A DNA stretch of 64,000 nucleotides from the NCBI RefSeq assembly GCF_014649715.1, contig NZ_BMTO01000022.1, positions 20,416 through 84,415 of the forward strand, written 5' to 3'. Both the position numbers and the translations under genes were made by a program. This DNA is from Streptomyces lateritius. Its GTDB lineage: Bacteria > Actinomycetota > Actinomycetes > Streptomycetales > Streptomycetaceae. Positions 18,294 through 26,851 of the stretch are shown here, piece after piece. How positions within the stretch are numbered: position 1 is the first letter of the stretch; each line of letters begins with the position of its first letter. The notes below the pieces were generated by a model that did not search any database, was not told the origin of the DNA, and saw nothing but the letters and a program-made list of their open reading frames with translations.

Positions 18294-18328
18294 ACTCAGT
18301 GGAGCCCACCCGATGGGCTCCACTGAGT
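18294..18328. repeat. Perfect 15-bp inverted repeat
   Basis: ACTCAGTGGAGCCCA (18294-18308) pairs perfectly with TGGGCTCCACTGAGT (18314-18328) around CCCGA. It has no T-run after it. It could be a terminator of a lost gene, an operator or a transposon end. Confidence 0.75.
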
Positions 18329-18340
18329 TAATGCCACTCT

Positions 18341-18483
18341 GGTGCGCACCGTGACGATGGACGCCCCTCTGGTGCGCACCGCGATGTCCGGCACCGAGCC
18401 CGGTGCGCACCACCCGGCGATGGGCAGCACTCTCGTACGCATCTGGTGCGCCGCACCCGATGTTCCGCACCGCACCGGTGCGG
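18341..18483. repeat. Array of GGTGCGCACC palindromes at 30-31 bp spacing
   Basis: The self-complementary 10-mer GGTGCGCACC occurs at 18341-18350, 18371-18380 and 18402-18411. The first two copies sit in a longer direct repeat, CTCTGGTGCGCACCG. Relatives follow: GGTGCGCCGCACC (18445-18457) and CCGCACCGGTGCGG (18470-18483). The spacing of three helical turns would place sites on one face of the DNA. Confidence 0.7.
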
Positions 18484-18529
18484 GCACCGCCGACCGACCC
18501 CTTGACCAGGTTCGCCCTAGCTCGCGCCA

Positions 18530-18886
18530 TTGTCACCCCCGAGCGCGGCGGACCTTGTCACCGCGCTCGGGAACGGCTACACCCAGTACGCCGACCTGAA
18601 GATGCGCGCCCCGGACGCGGGTGTGCCCGCGATGCTCCTCGAGGTCGACCGGGTCAATGAGAGCGTCGACGTCCTGGTGGCCAAGCTGCGCGAGGTGGTG
18701 GTCGCCGAGCGGCCGGCCGGCTCCTTCAGCCGTCAGCTGTTCCTCGGCGAGACCCTGGACACCGACCGCATCGACGCCTCCTACGACGCCGGTGTCCCGC
18801 GCCTGAGCATTCCGGTCGCCGAGCAGGCTAAGCCCCGCAAGATCTCCATCACCGGTGGCGAACGCCACAAGCAGCTCAGCAGCTGA
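18530..18886 (+). pseudogene. Hsp20/alpha-crystallin small heat-shock protein, N-terminally rearranged remnant
   Basis: Residues about 60-118 (RPAGSFSRQLFLGETLDTDR, then IDASYDAGVPRLSIPVAEQA and PRKISI) are the C-terminal half of an actinobacterial Hsp20, including the I-x-I-like tail. The first 55 residues do not match the usual Hsp20 N terminus (no EFDRL or MDAYREGDEY-type segment), and the protein is shorter than the usual 140-150 aa. The core motif D.GVL.L reads DAGVPRL, with Pro replacing a strand Leu. It is probably a non-functional chimera, though the frame is open. Confidence 0.65.
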
Positions 18887-18892
18887 CAACCA

Positions 18893-18940
18893 CAGCCAGC
18901 CCCAGCCCGCCGACGCTACGCCCGGGCCTGGGGCTGGCTG
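18893..18940 (+). terminator. Stem-loop after the Hsp20 remnant
   Basis: CAGCCAGCCCCAG (18893-18905) pairs perfectly with CTGGGGCTGGCTG (18928-18940) seven bases after the Hsp20 stop codon. Confidence 0.7.
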
Positions 18941-19172
18941 CCTGAGGCCTGAGCGCCCGCTTCCGCATCGCCAAGGTCAGGGAGCCTATGACGAGCGGCA
19001 TCGTGGATAAGAACGGATGCGAGGTCCCGGCTTAGACTGCGGATCTCCATGCTCGCCGCGATGACGGAGGAAAAGCTCGGGTGATCCCGGGCAGGGCTGC
19101 GACCGTCCGGCCGTCCGGACGGGCGCAGCCCTGCACAGGCCCACGACCACCACCGGCCAGGTAGAAGGTCAC

Positions 19173-19835
19173 GTGCCCCTCCTGCCTTCCTCCCTCACCG
19201 ACCCTTTATGGGAGCAGTTTCAAGCGGATCCCACGCCGCCAGGTAATTCATCCGCTGGGCTGTCATCGGCCCCGCCTCCCGGAAGGGCCGTGCCCGACAA
19301 GGTTCTGGCCCGGCTCGTGCTGGGCGGCACCCACCAGCAGCACGCCGACCACCAGGTCTCCGCGACCACGCTGCGGTCCCGGCGGGACGAGCGGATCGCT
19401 GCAGGAGTCTTCGAAGCCCCGCACCAGGCCGCGCTGGATGCTTATGACCAGATCATCGGCCTGGGCCTGAAAAACCTCGCTGCGGATGAGTGCATCGTAA
19501 AAACCCCCAGCGGCGGGGAGAACACCGGCCTTCGCCCGTGGATCGGAGAAACAGAGATCAAACGGTCGTTGCTGGTCGAAGGCGGCGGGCTCCCAATCGG
19601 GTTCGCGCGCCAGCGCCAACCGGCACGACTCGCCGCTGTTACGCCCCACCTTGGAGGCCCTTGGGCGCTTCGGCTTCCATCTGCCCGACCGGATCACGGT
19701 GCACTTGGACTCGGGGGCGACTCGCACGTGACCCACAAACTGCTGACCTACCTGGGCTACGGATGGCAAATCCCAAAGGGCACGTTCCTACCGATCAACC
19801 ACAGCCACCGATGCGTTGTCGAACGGAGAACTCCT
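19173..19835 (+). pseudogene. IS5-family transposase, frameshifted
   Basis: LLPSSLTDPLWEQF at the start, then VPDKVLARLVLGG, VSATTLRSRRDERIAAGVFE and DAYDQIIGLGLKNLAADECI, follow the IS5 (IS1647-like) order. After TPSGGENTG the reading moves to another frame (SPVDRRNRDQT) and again near FHLPDRITVHLD, with stops. An internal stretch is lost, so the element is inactive. Confidence 0.75.
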
Positions 19836-19959
19836 GGCACACACGGGGCTGCTTCAAGTCACTGGCAATCGTCACTGACCGGCGTGCGGTGGTGCAGGGC
19901 GCGTGGGTAGCGCTCGCCAGCGCGGCCATCGCGGATCCGGCACGCCCTGGCAGCACCTC

Positions 19960-20267
19960 CCGACGAGGGGCTCGGACGATCCCGGGGCGGTCTCACTTGC
20001 AAGATTCATCTCGCCGGAGAGGGCGGGCGCCGTCCGCTGGCCCTGCTGATCACCCCGGGCCCAGTGGGGCGATGCCCCACAGCTCAAGCGACGCGGCGGT
20101 CGGCCCACCGGCTTCGACAAGACGATCTACAAGTGAAGGAATGAATCGAACGGACGATCAGCGCCCTCAAGAACTTCCGGACCGTGGCCCCGAGGTTCGA
20201 CAAGTGCGCCTATGTCTTCCACGGCACCGTGACTGTCGTAGCGATCCGGCTCTGGCTTCGGGAGTAG
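19960..20267 (+). pseudogene. Second IS5-family transposase remnant
   Basis: A different IS5 subgroup follows. GGLTCKIHLAGEGGRRPLAL leads to LITPG, then GRPTGFDKTIYK, and a C terminus reading SALKNFRTVAPRFDKCAYVF, then HGTVTVVAIRLWLRE and a stop at 20265-20267. The middle is deleted and the frame breaks at TGA in GTGAAGGAATGA. The bare TVTVAAIRLWLR tail of the same subgroup also occurs at 32569. Confidence 0.7.
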
Positions 20268-20390
20268 ATCCATTATCCCCGTGCCGGGAGGTGCCTGTCA
20301 CCGTTCTCCGGAATGATCTTTACGCCTGATTTGCGCCTTTAGGGTTGCGGTCACCAGGCACAACGAAATGATTTAACCGAGGAGTTGAGA

Positions 20391-20897
20391 GTGGCGCACG
20401 ACGTTGCCGCGCTGGCCGTGGAGCTCACAGACATGGCTGCGGCCGATCACCAGTCCGCAGTCCGCGCGCACAGCGATGACCCTGCTGAGCAGCTGGCCTG
20501 GCGGCGGCTGACCGCCCGGCACGGTGACCGGCTGGGCGAGATCATGGACGAATACGGCTGGCCGACGGCGCAACTGGTCGGTGAGGAGGCCGCACGTGCA
20601 GCATGGCTGATCGCCCAGCACGCCGACCGACAGCTCGATGTTCAGCGGCGCGCCCTCCATCTGATGCAGCAGGCGGTGTCGGCAGGCTCGGCCAGCCCGC
20701 GCGAGCTGGCCTTCCTGCGCGACCGCACGCTGGTCAATGAGGGCCGCCAGCAGGTCTACGGAACTCAAATCGCCGGCGTGAAGGACGGGGCACCGATTCC
20801 GTGGCCCTGTGAAGAGCCCGAGCGCATGAACGAACTCCGTGCAGAAGTCGGCATCGAGCCCTTCGACGAGTACGTTGCCAAGTTTTCCCTGGCCTGA
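20391..20897 (+). CDS. DUF6624-like protein, 168 aa
   Basis: GAGGAG at 20379-20384 points to the GTG at 20391 (VAHDVAALAVELTDMAAADH); an in-frame TTG at 20385 abuts the ribosome binding site and is unlikely. Conserved-looking phrases are GEIMDEYGWPTAQLVGEEAA, AAWLIAQHADRQLDVQ, FLRDRTLVNEGRQQVYGTQI and PWPCEEPERMNELRAEVG. These match the DUF6624 pattern found widely in Streptomyces. It has no signal peptide. Biochemical role unknown. Confidence 0.75.
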   Translation: MAHDVAALAVELTDMAAADHQSAVRAHSDDPAEQLAWRRLTARHGDRLGEIMDEYGWPTAQLVGEEAARAAWLIAQHADRQLDVQRRALHLMQQAVSAGSASPRELAFLRDRTLVNEGRQQVYGTQIAGVKDGAPIPWPCEEPERMNELRAEVGIEPFDEYVAKFSLA

Positions 20898-21273
20898 TGC
20901 GCTGCTCCCAGTCGCGTGCCATCGGCTCGGCCGCGTACGGACCGCCGACGTGTGAAAGCCGCTCCTGATGTTGCTGGCCGCGCTGGTCACCGCAGGACAC
21001 CGTCCGTGCGGCGCAGGAAGAGCCAGAGCTCCTTGCTGCCGTGGTCGGCGAGGGTCGGCACGTGGACCCTGCAGCCCAAGCGTGCGACAGAGTCGCGCTC
21101 CTGGCCTGATGGAACCCGCGCGAGCCGGAAGGGAGAGGGCAATGCACCCCCGCGTTGCAGCTCCGCGTGGACACAAAGTCGTCCGAACAGTCGGCCCGGC
21201 CGACAGCTCGAGAGCCCGGGGCTTGAGAAGGTCCCCGGGGTCTCGTGCGATCCGGTTCATCCGGGTCGCACAA
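20898..21273. other. Intergenic region without a supported gene
   Basis: About 375 bp between convergent genes; I see no coding frame with a start signal. The terminator of the minus-strand gene closes the region. Confidence 0.4.
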
Positions 21274-21302
21274 ACGGCCGCCTCCCCGGAGGAGGCGGCC
21301 GT
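21274..21302 (-). terminator. Terminator of the PA14/FnIII gene
   Basis: ACGGCCGCCTCC (21274-21285) pairs perfectly with GGAGGCGGCCGT (21291-21302), about 47 bases beyond the stop of the minus-strand gene. Confidence 0.75.
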
Positions 21303-21348
21303 CTGGGCACCGAGTCGAGCGGGTCCTAGACCAGTCCTGGAGCGGGTC

Positions 21349-23385
21349 CTAAACGCGGTCCAGGAAGACGGTGTGCCAGGGGTATGTCCCCACCACGGCG
21401 CCCTCGGCCGTGACGGCCTCCAGCGTGTAGAAGTACGTGTTCCCCTTCGTCGCCGTGGCGTCCTCCCACGTCCGGGCGTCCGCCGGGAGCAGTCCGCCGT
21501 GCTGGGGCTCGTACGCCTTGGTCGCCGGGTTCCACCGGCTCACGCGGTAGCCGGTGACCGTGGCGCAGCGGGCGGTGTCGGTGCACTGCCAGTCGACGGA
21601 CGGACGAGTGGCCGTCCGGTTGTGGCCCAGACTGCCGAGGCTCCAGTCCCGGGTGACGGGCACGGACGGGCTGACGTCGAGCTCGGTGGCCTCGATCACG
21701 GTGACCTTCGGATCGCTCGGGTGCAGCGTGTTGCCCCAGTGGTCCTTGGCCATCATCGCGTATACGTGCGTCTCGCCGTCCGGCAGGTTGCCGCAGAGGA
21801 TCGCGAGCGGGTTGCTCGTGCCCTCCCAGCAGGTATCGGGGCCGAGCCACTTGACCGTGCCGTCGTCCTGCCGGACGCCCTTCCACACCACGTACTCGTC
21901 GATGTCGTCCTCGGGCGAGGCGGCCCAGCTCACCAGCATGCCGTCGTTGCGCGGGGTGACCTTCACGCCGGTGACCGGGCCGGGCGCCACGGTGTCGCCG
22001 GTGCGGACGACGAGCGGGGCGGAGTACGCCGACTCGTTGCCGTCCGGGTCCACCGCCGTGACGGCGTACGTCACGTACGTGTTCACGGGCATGTCCAGGT
22101 CGACGCACGCGCCCCCGTTGCTCGCCTCGTTGCTCCCCTCTTCGGCGCAGGTCACCTCGGTGCGGGCGGCCGGGTCGAAGGTCTTGCCGGGCGAGCGGTA
22201 CACGCGGTAGTGCCCGCCGTTGTCGAAGTCCTCGAACCAGCGGCCGCCGGGCGCCGTCCAGTACACCGCGGTGTAGCCGGGACGGGCGACGGAGTTCAGG
22301 CCGGTCGGGGACCCCGGCGGCGTACGGTCGACGCCGTCGCCGGCGACTGCGGCATACGCCCCCGTGTTGCCGAGCGCGTCGACGCCACGGATGCGGTAGT
22401 ACTGGTTCGCGTTCACGGGGGCGCCGGTCTGGTACGACGTCTTGGTCGTCGTGCCCAGCAGCTCGAACGGACCGGTGGCCGCGGAGGCCGCGTACACCTC
22501 GTACTTCGCGGCGTCACCGACGGCCTGCCAATTCAGGGTGGCCCACCAGGCGTCGCTGACGACCGTGAGGCTGGTGGGGGCGGCCGGGCCGGTGCGGTCG
22601 ACGGTGGTGGCGATCACGTCGGGGCTGCCGGTGGACTCGCGGCCGGCCTTGTCGACGGCGCGGACCTCGTAGAGGAAGGTCTGGCCGGTGGCGGGCGGCG
22701 CGTCGACGAACGACGGGGATGTGAGCAGGGAGCTGCCGCTGACCTTGGCCCAGCTGGTGGCGCTCAGCCGGCGGTACACGCGGTACCCGGCGAGGTCCAC
22801 CTCCTTGTTGGCTGCCCAGCGCAGGGTGGTCTTGGCGGTGGCCTTGTCGTACGCGGCGGTGAGGCCGGTCGGGGCGAGCGGCTTGACGGTGTCGACGGTC
22901 GCCTCGGTGCGCGGGGTGTACGTGAAGGCGGCGTTGGCGACGCCGGTCCATGCGACGTAGTCCACGCGGATCGTGTGCTTGCCGGCCGACAGGGTCAGGT
23001 CGACGGTCTTGCGGGTGGTGGTGGAGACGTTCTTCCACAGGTCGATCTTCCGCTCGCCGTCGATGTAGACGCGCATGCCGTCCTGGGTGGCGGCGGAGAG
23101 CCGGAAGGGGCCGCCGGAGCCGAAGTCCCGGGTGAGGGACCAGCGCACGGAGAAGTTGTCGTTGGGCAGTGTGACGCCGGCCGGGTCGCCGGACCCGTAG
23201 TTCTCGGCGATGGCCGAGTCGCAGGCGGTCAGCTTGGGCGTGCCGCTGAAGGTGGCGTTGCCGAAGTACTGCGCCGTCCAGACGGGGGAGGCGCAGGCGG
23301 CGGAGGCCGGGGTGGCGGTGAGCAGACCGCCGGCCGTGACGAGAGCGGCCGTCAGGGCCGGCGCTCCCACGCGGGTACGAGTCAT
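21349..23385 (-). CDS. Secreted PA14-like domain plus fibronectin type III repeat protein
   Basis: I use the ATG at 23385, which opens a signal peptide (APALTAALVTAGGLLTATPA, then ASAAC); frames further upstream overlap the neighbouring remnant. 678 aa. After cleavage a PA14-like beta domain of about 120 residues reads WTAQYFGNATFSGTP, then FSVRWSLTRDFGSGGPFRLS and GMRVYIDGERKIDLW. Five to six FnIII-like repeats follow, with repeated APTGLTA, YRVYR, YEVRAVDKAG and YYRIRGVDALGN. Four Cys late in the protein may form disulphides. It is likely an extracellular carbohydrate-binding or adhesive protein. No catalytic domain is seen. Confidence 0.85.
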   Translation of the reverse strand: MTRTRVGAPALTAALVTAGGLLTATPASAACASPVWTAQYFGNATFSGTPKLTACDSAIAENYGSGDPAGVTLPNDNFSVRWSLTRDFGSGGPFRLSAATQDGMRVYIDGERKIDLWKNVSTTTRKTVDLTLSAGKHTIRVDYVAWTGVANAAFTYTPRTEATVDTVKPLAPTGLTAAYDKATAKTTLRWAANKEVDLAGYRVYRRLSATSWAKVSGSSLLTSPSFVDAPPATGQTFLYEVRAVDKAGRESTGSPDVIATTVDRTGPAAPTSLTVVSDAWWATLNWQAVGDAAKYEVYAASAATGPFELLGTTTKTSYQTGAPVNANQYYRIRGVDALGNTGAYAAVAGDGVDRTPPGSPTGLNSVARPGYTAVYWTAPGGRWFEDFDNGGHYRVYRSPGKTFDPAARTEVTCAEEGSNEASNGGACVDLDMPVNTYVTYAVTAVDPDGNESAYSAPLVVRTGDTVAPGPVTGVKVTPRNDGMLVSWAASPEDDIDEYVVWKGVRQDDGTVKWLGPDTCWEGTSNPLAILCGNLPDGETHVYAMMAKDHWGNTLHPSDPKVTVIEATELDVSPSVPVTRDWSLGSLGHNRTATRPSVDWQCTDTARCATVTGYRVSRWNPATKAYEPQHGGLLPADARTWEDATATKGNTYFYTLEAVTAEGAVVGTYPWHTVFLDRV

Positions 23386-23559
23386 CACAGAGAGTGGGGC
23401 CCTTTCCGGACCGACATGGAACACATAGGAGGTAGTGATGCCTGTGTGACCCGTGAGGCGGGGGAAGGGTTGCCCCCGCCGCCTCATTTTTTTGCACGGA
23501 CGTTCGTCAGCTGTACCGGCGCGGCGTCCAGGTGATCGTGCGGCCCTCACTCCGCTCGA

Positions 23560-23855
23560 CCGGCCCGCGTCTGCGAGGAGCCGATCAGGTGGCGAACACC
23601 AACGACGGGTCGCCTCCGCACGGGCGCGCGGCCGGGTCGGCGGGCGCCGGCCCAAGCTCACGGAGGACCTGGCCGCTCGCCCAGCAGCTCTACGATGTGC
23701 GGGAGAAGACGGACCAGCAGTTCGCCGACTTGTTCGGCCTGCCACGGTCGACGGTGTACAGACACCTCGACAAGACCAAGACCGTGCCTCGCCAACCAGA
23801 GAAGACCACGGCCACGAAGCCCTTACCGCTACTTTGCGCCTGGGGTCAGAGATAG
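23560..23855 (+). pseudogene. Serine recombinase (resolvase/invertase) C-terminal remnant
   Basis: One frame reads RVASARARGRVGGRRPKLTE, then DLAA. The next frame continues AQQLYDVREKTDQQFADLFG, then LPRSTVYRHLDKTKTVPRQP. Together they are the Hin-like helix-turn-helix end of a resolvase, split by a single frameshift near 23680. The catalytic domain is missing. Confidence 0.75.
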
Positions 23856-24024
23856 GAGTCCGGGGCCGTCTACCGCAGCAACGGCTGCCCGGCGAAGGAC
23901 GAGAGCGGGCGCTGGTACTACCTGTGGCGCGATCCCCGGCAGCGCGTCGGCGCTCCGCTCAGTCCTGGGGTCCTGTGCTGCACTGACGGGGCCGGTCCGG
24001 GTCAACAGCCGGACGACGGTGCGG
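23856..24024 (+). other. Short unassigned coding-like remnant
   Basis: A plus-strand frame reads VYRSNGCPAKDESGRWYYLW, then RDPRQRVGAPL, with coding-type codon bias but no start or proper end. I do not recognise it. Confidence 0.3.
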
Positions 24025-25041
24025 TCACGCCCACTCCATACCTAGCTTCCGTAGTGCGTCCAGTTGTTCCTGGGTGAGTTTGTCGCGTCTGGTTTTTGTG
24101 TTGCTGTACCAGATGCCGAGGTTGGTCTCGGTTCCGTCGGGCAGGATCTCCACCGCTTTCCGCGGTACGGGCCGGTCCGTGCCTTCCCGTTCGATCCATT
24201 GTGTGAGGGCCGCGAGTCCGCGTTGGAATGCTTGCTGTGCCTTGTTCGGGCCCTTCGCGCGTGGCTGCCGGGGCGGGCGACGGAGGCTCAGCGGGTTGCA
24301 CGCCCAGCTTCGACAGCCGCTCCTGCTGCTCAGGGAGGAGCTGGCCCAGGTGACCGGGTTCTTCTGCCGCTGAAGCCACCGCCCGAGGTCATCGCCCTCG
24401 AAGACCACTCCGGGTTCGATGGCCGGCAGGACGCCGTCGGCGTCGACCAGGTCCGCGAGGATGCGGTAGTGGCGCTGCCAGTTGAGTGGCCACGGGCAGT
24501 TCCAGTCCGGGTCGATCTCCGACAGCTGCGCCGCGCGTACGGCGGCCCGCTCCGGGCCCTTGCCCTTGCCGCCCTTGCGGCGCAGGTTGGCCATGTGTTG
24601 TCCGATGGGCACCATCGCCTCGCCCTCGCCCCATACCGTGTCCTGCCGGGGTGCGAGGTGTCCGGTGGCTCGCCGGTAGGACCGGAGCATGGCGAGCTTG
24701 TTCTCCCAGGCTTCTTCGCCTGGCTCCCAGACCATGCCGGCCTCGGGCGCGTCGAGCAGGGTCTTGCGCCGTTTCTCCAGCTCTCCGGCCCGCAGGGCTT
24801 TGCGCTGCTGGTGAATCCATCGGCCAAGCGGGAAGTCCTTCGTGACGCCGACTTCGACCTCGACGTCGTAGGGCACGGCGTAAAGGCCGGTGATCCCGTT
24901 CTCCGCCCTCCACCGCAGCAGGTCCTGGTAACCCTCCAGCCGCACCAGGGACTCCGGCCGGTAGACCCGGGTGCGCAGGAGCCGCGGATCGCACGAGGTA
25001 CATACCCCACCCAGTACGGGATCTTCGTGCGATTCGTGCAT
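24025..25041 (-). pseudogene. Helicase-associated (HA) repeat protein with a locally shifted frame
   Basis: 338-codon frame with Trp-centred helicase-associated repeats (LGRWIHQQRKALRAGELEKR, IGQHMANLRRKGGKGKGPER, LNWQRHYRILADLVDADG, LGIWYSNTKTRRDKLTQEQL, ending LGMEWA). Such repeats form the C-terminal part of Streptomyces plasmid/telomere helicases and bind nucleic acid. Between about 24290 and 24370 the main frame is nonsense (ASSSLSSRSGCRSW), while the +1 frame gives the expected AQLLPEQQERLSKLGVQPAE. The main frame is then restored. Two compensating indels therefore garble about 27 residues. The protein may still be made, but it lacks a helicase motor. Confidence 0.65.
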
Positions 25042-25088
25042 AACCCCCTGAACAGGAACTACCTATTCCAAATCTGGACATAAAGAAA

Positions 25089-25138
25089 CCCCGGTGGGGG
25101 TGCGGTCCGTCCGTCCACGGACCGCACCCCCACCGGGG
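25089..25138 (-). terminator. Strong intrinsic terminator of the cysteine-hydrolase gene
   Basis: A perfect 22-bp stem: positions 25089-25110 pair with 25117-25138 around CCGTCC. Reading on the minus strand, the stem is followed by TTTCTTTA. It lies 25 bases after the stop codon at 25164. Confidence 0.9.
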
Positions 25139-25163
25139 CGAATGAGGGCTTCCGGCGTGCCGG

Positions 25164-25904
25164 TTACGCCAGGTCGGCCACCGCGGGCACCACCACGCCG
25201 TACAGGTCGGTGATGGTGGCCAGCGCGCCCTGGTGCATCTGCTCGGCGGACACCTTGCCGGTGGTGGTGGTCACGCCCCGGGTGGCGGAAGCGTTCGCGA
25301 CCACGGTCGGCTGGTAGCCCTGGAGGAACGCCTCCGCCGTGGTGAACTGCACGCACATGTTGGTCATGAACCCGGCGATCACCACGTTCTTGTTCCCGGC
25401 CTTCTCCAGCTCCTCGGCCAGGCCGGTGTCGAGAAACGCGTTCGGCGCCTTCGTCTTAGTGATCACCGGCTCGCCCTCGGCCGGCGCGACCTTGTCGTGA
25501 ATCTTCCCGATCTCGGCCTTCGTGTCGTACGGGCTGCCCTCACCGGCGTCGTTCTGGATGTGGATCACCGGGGCACCGGCCTTGCGGGCGGCGGCCAGCA
25601 GCTTCGCGCCTTCGTTCAGCGCGGGCTCCCAGCCATCCAGCTCCATCACGCCGCGGGTGTAGGTGTTCTGGTAGTCCACCATCACGACGGTCGAGTCCTT
25701 CAGCGACGGGGCGGAGTCGTTCAGCTTGTTCAGCTGGCGCAGCGTCGTACGTTCCACGGCGGTGTTCTCCTTCTTCGCGGGTGCGGTCTGCCCGGTGGTC
25801 GGCTTGGCGTCGGCCGCGTCGGTCCCGGACGAGCAGGCGGACAGCAGCACCACACCGGACAGGGCGACTGCTGCGGCGGTGGCGCGGAGTATTGGGGCAC
25901 GCAT
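25164..25904 (-). CDS. Lipoprotein cysteine hydrolase (isochorismatase family)
   Basis: I use the ATG at 25904; 246 aa. A signal peptide with lipobox reads VALSGVVLLSACSS, with the lipidated Cys about residue 24, so the enzyme sits outside the membrane. The catalytic triad of the isochorismatase-like family is visible: Asp in VVMVDYQNTY, Lys in TKTKAPNAF and nucleophile Cys in AGFMTNMCVQFT. Family members hydrolyse amides, imides or isochorismate; the substrate here is unknown. An exported member is uncommon. The divergent TetR-type gene at 26069 is the likely regulator. Confidence 0.85.
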   Translation of the reverse strand: MRAPILRATAAAVALSGVVLLSACSSGTDAADAKPTTGQTAPAKKENTAVERTTLRQLNKLNDSAPSLKDSTVVMVDYQNTYTRGVMELDGWEPALNEGAKLLAAARKAGAPVIHIQNDAGEGSPYDTKAEIGKIHDKVAPAEGEPVITKTKAPNAFLDTGLAEELEKAGNKNVVIAGFMTNMCVQFTTAEAFLQGYQPTVVANASATRGVTTTTGKVSAEQMHQGALATITDLYGVVVPAVADLA

Positions 25905-25976
25905 CGGATGGTCTGCTTCCCTCGGGTACAGGTGGGCGGGCACACCGAACCTTCCGGAACACCCGACGTTATCGAC

Positions 25977-25995
25977 GCTAACATGATACGTAAGC
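25977..25995. promoter_or_regulatory. Candidate TetR operator
   Basis: GCTAACATGATACGTAAGC is an imperfect inverted repeat (six of eight arm pairs match) in the AT-richer stretch between the divergent hydrolase and TetR genes. TetR proteins commonly bind such sites to control themselves and the neighbour. Confidence 0.45.
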
Positions 25996-26068
25996 AGCTA
26001 TCCAGGGAAGTGGGAGAATCGTTAACACACCCGAGGCGGAAGGCGTAAGCGCGACTACCATCGAGAGC

Positions 26069-26689
26069 ATGCCCACCGCACGAGAGCGCATCCTCGACGC
26101 CGCCACCACCCTCCTCGCCGACAAAGACGCGCTCGCCATCTCCACTCGCGACATCTGCGCCGAAGCCCAGGTCGGTATGCCGGAGATCTACCGGCAGTTC
26201 GGCGACAAGCAGGGACTGCTCACCGCCGTAGCCGACCTCGGCTTCCAGAAGTTCCTGGCCAGCAAACGCGCCAACCCCACGACCGACGATCCGGTGGCCG
26301 ACCTGAAAACCGCCTGGGACAGCCACACCACCTTCGCCCTGGCCAACCCTCACCTCTACCGGCTGATGTTCACGCCGGCCGGGAGCAGCAAGCCGCAGGG
26401 CATCAGCGAGGCCCGTGAACTGCTGCACGCGGCGCTGGGGCGCTGCCTGAACGCGGGGCGACTCCGCCTGCCGATCGAGACCGCAGGGCACGCCATCCTG
26501 TCCGCCAACGTCGGCGTCTGCCTCATGGCTCTGTCCTTCCCCGACCCCTACGCCGACCCATCCGTATCGGCCACCCTGCGCGACACCGTCATCGGCAAAG
26601 CCACCGGCGAGGAAGAAGACCCCCGCCTGGGCACAGCAACCCTTCTCGCCCAGCAGCTTCTTGGCACGCTCACCGGGCAGGGCGAGTAG
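26069..26689 (+). CDS. TetR-family transcriptional regulator
   Basis: 206 aa, ATG start. The N-terminal HTH is typical: RERILDAATTLLADKDALAI, STRDICAEAQVGMPEIYRQF and GDKQGLL. The C-terminal ligand-binding part resembles the TetR_C WHG-like type (ANPHLYRLMFTPAG). It is divergent from the lipoprotein hydrolase, with a candidate operator between them, so it probably represses that gene. Ligand unknown. Confidence 0.9.
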   Translation: MPTARERILDAATTLLADKDALAISTRDICAEAQVGMPEIYRQFGDKQGLLTAVADLGFQKFLASKRANPTTDDPVADLKTAWDSHTTFALANPHLYRLMFTPAGSSKPQGISEARELLHAALGRCLNAGRLRLPIETAGHAILSANVGVCLMALSFPDPYADPSVSATLRDTVIGKATGEEEDPRLGTATLLAQQLLGTLTGQGE

Positions 26690-26851
26690 CGGGCGGACCA
26701 CCCCGGAACACCGCGAACCGGCCCGTGGCAGACGATCACCTGCTAACGATCACGTTCGAGAGCTCATTGAAGCGTCGTGGTAGCCGGTGCCGTACGAGGG
26801 CGGTATCTCCCGCACGTAGCACGGTAGGAGAGGCCAGTGCAGCAGTTCCGA

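Larger units (their letters stand above)
17237..18529. other. 1.3-kb non-coding or decayed region
   Basis: The long open frames here lack ribosome binding sites and family similarity. At 17780-17865 the DNA turns AT-rich with repeated TGGTCAA (in ATCTGGTCAAACGCTGGTCAAG) and GGTTAA motifs. This looks like a promoter whose gene is gone. The inverted repeats at 18273-18328 and the palindrome array at 18341-18483 are described separately. Confidence 0.5.

Noticed and set aside
18341..18483. Palindrome array considered as a CRISPR array
   Set aside because: The repeats are only 10-15 bp, vary, and the spacers are about 20 bp and themselves related; no cas gene is near.
20968..23535. 855-codon plus-strand open frame
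   Set aside because: Antisense to the PA14/FnIII gene, which has a signal peptide, domain pattern and terminator.
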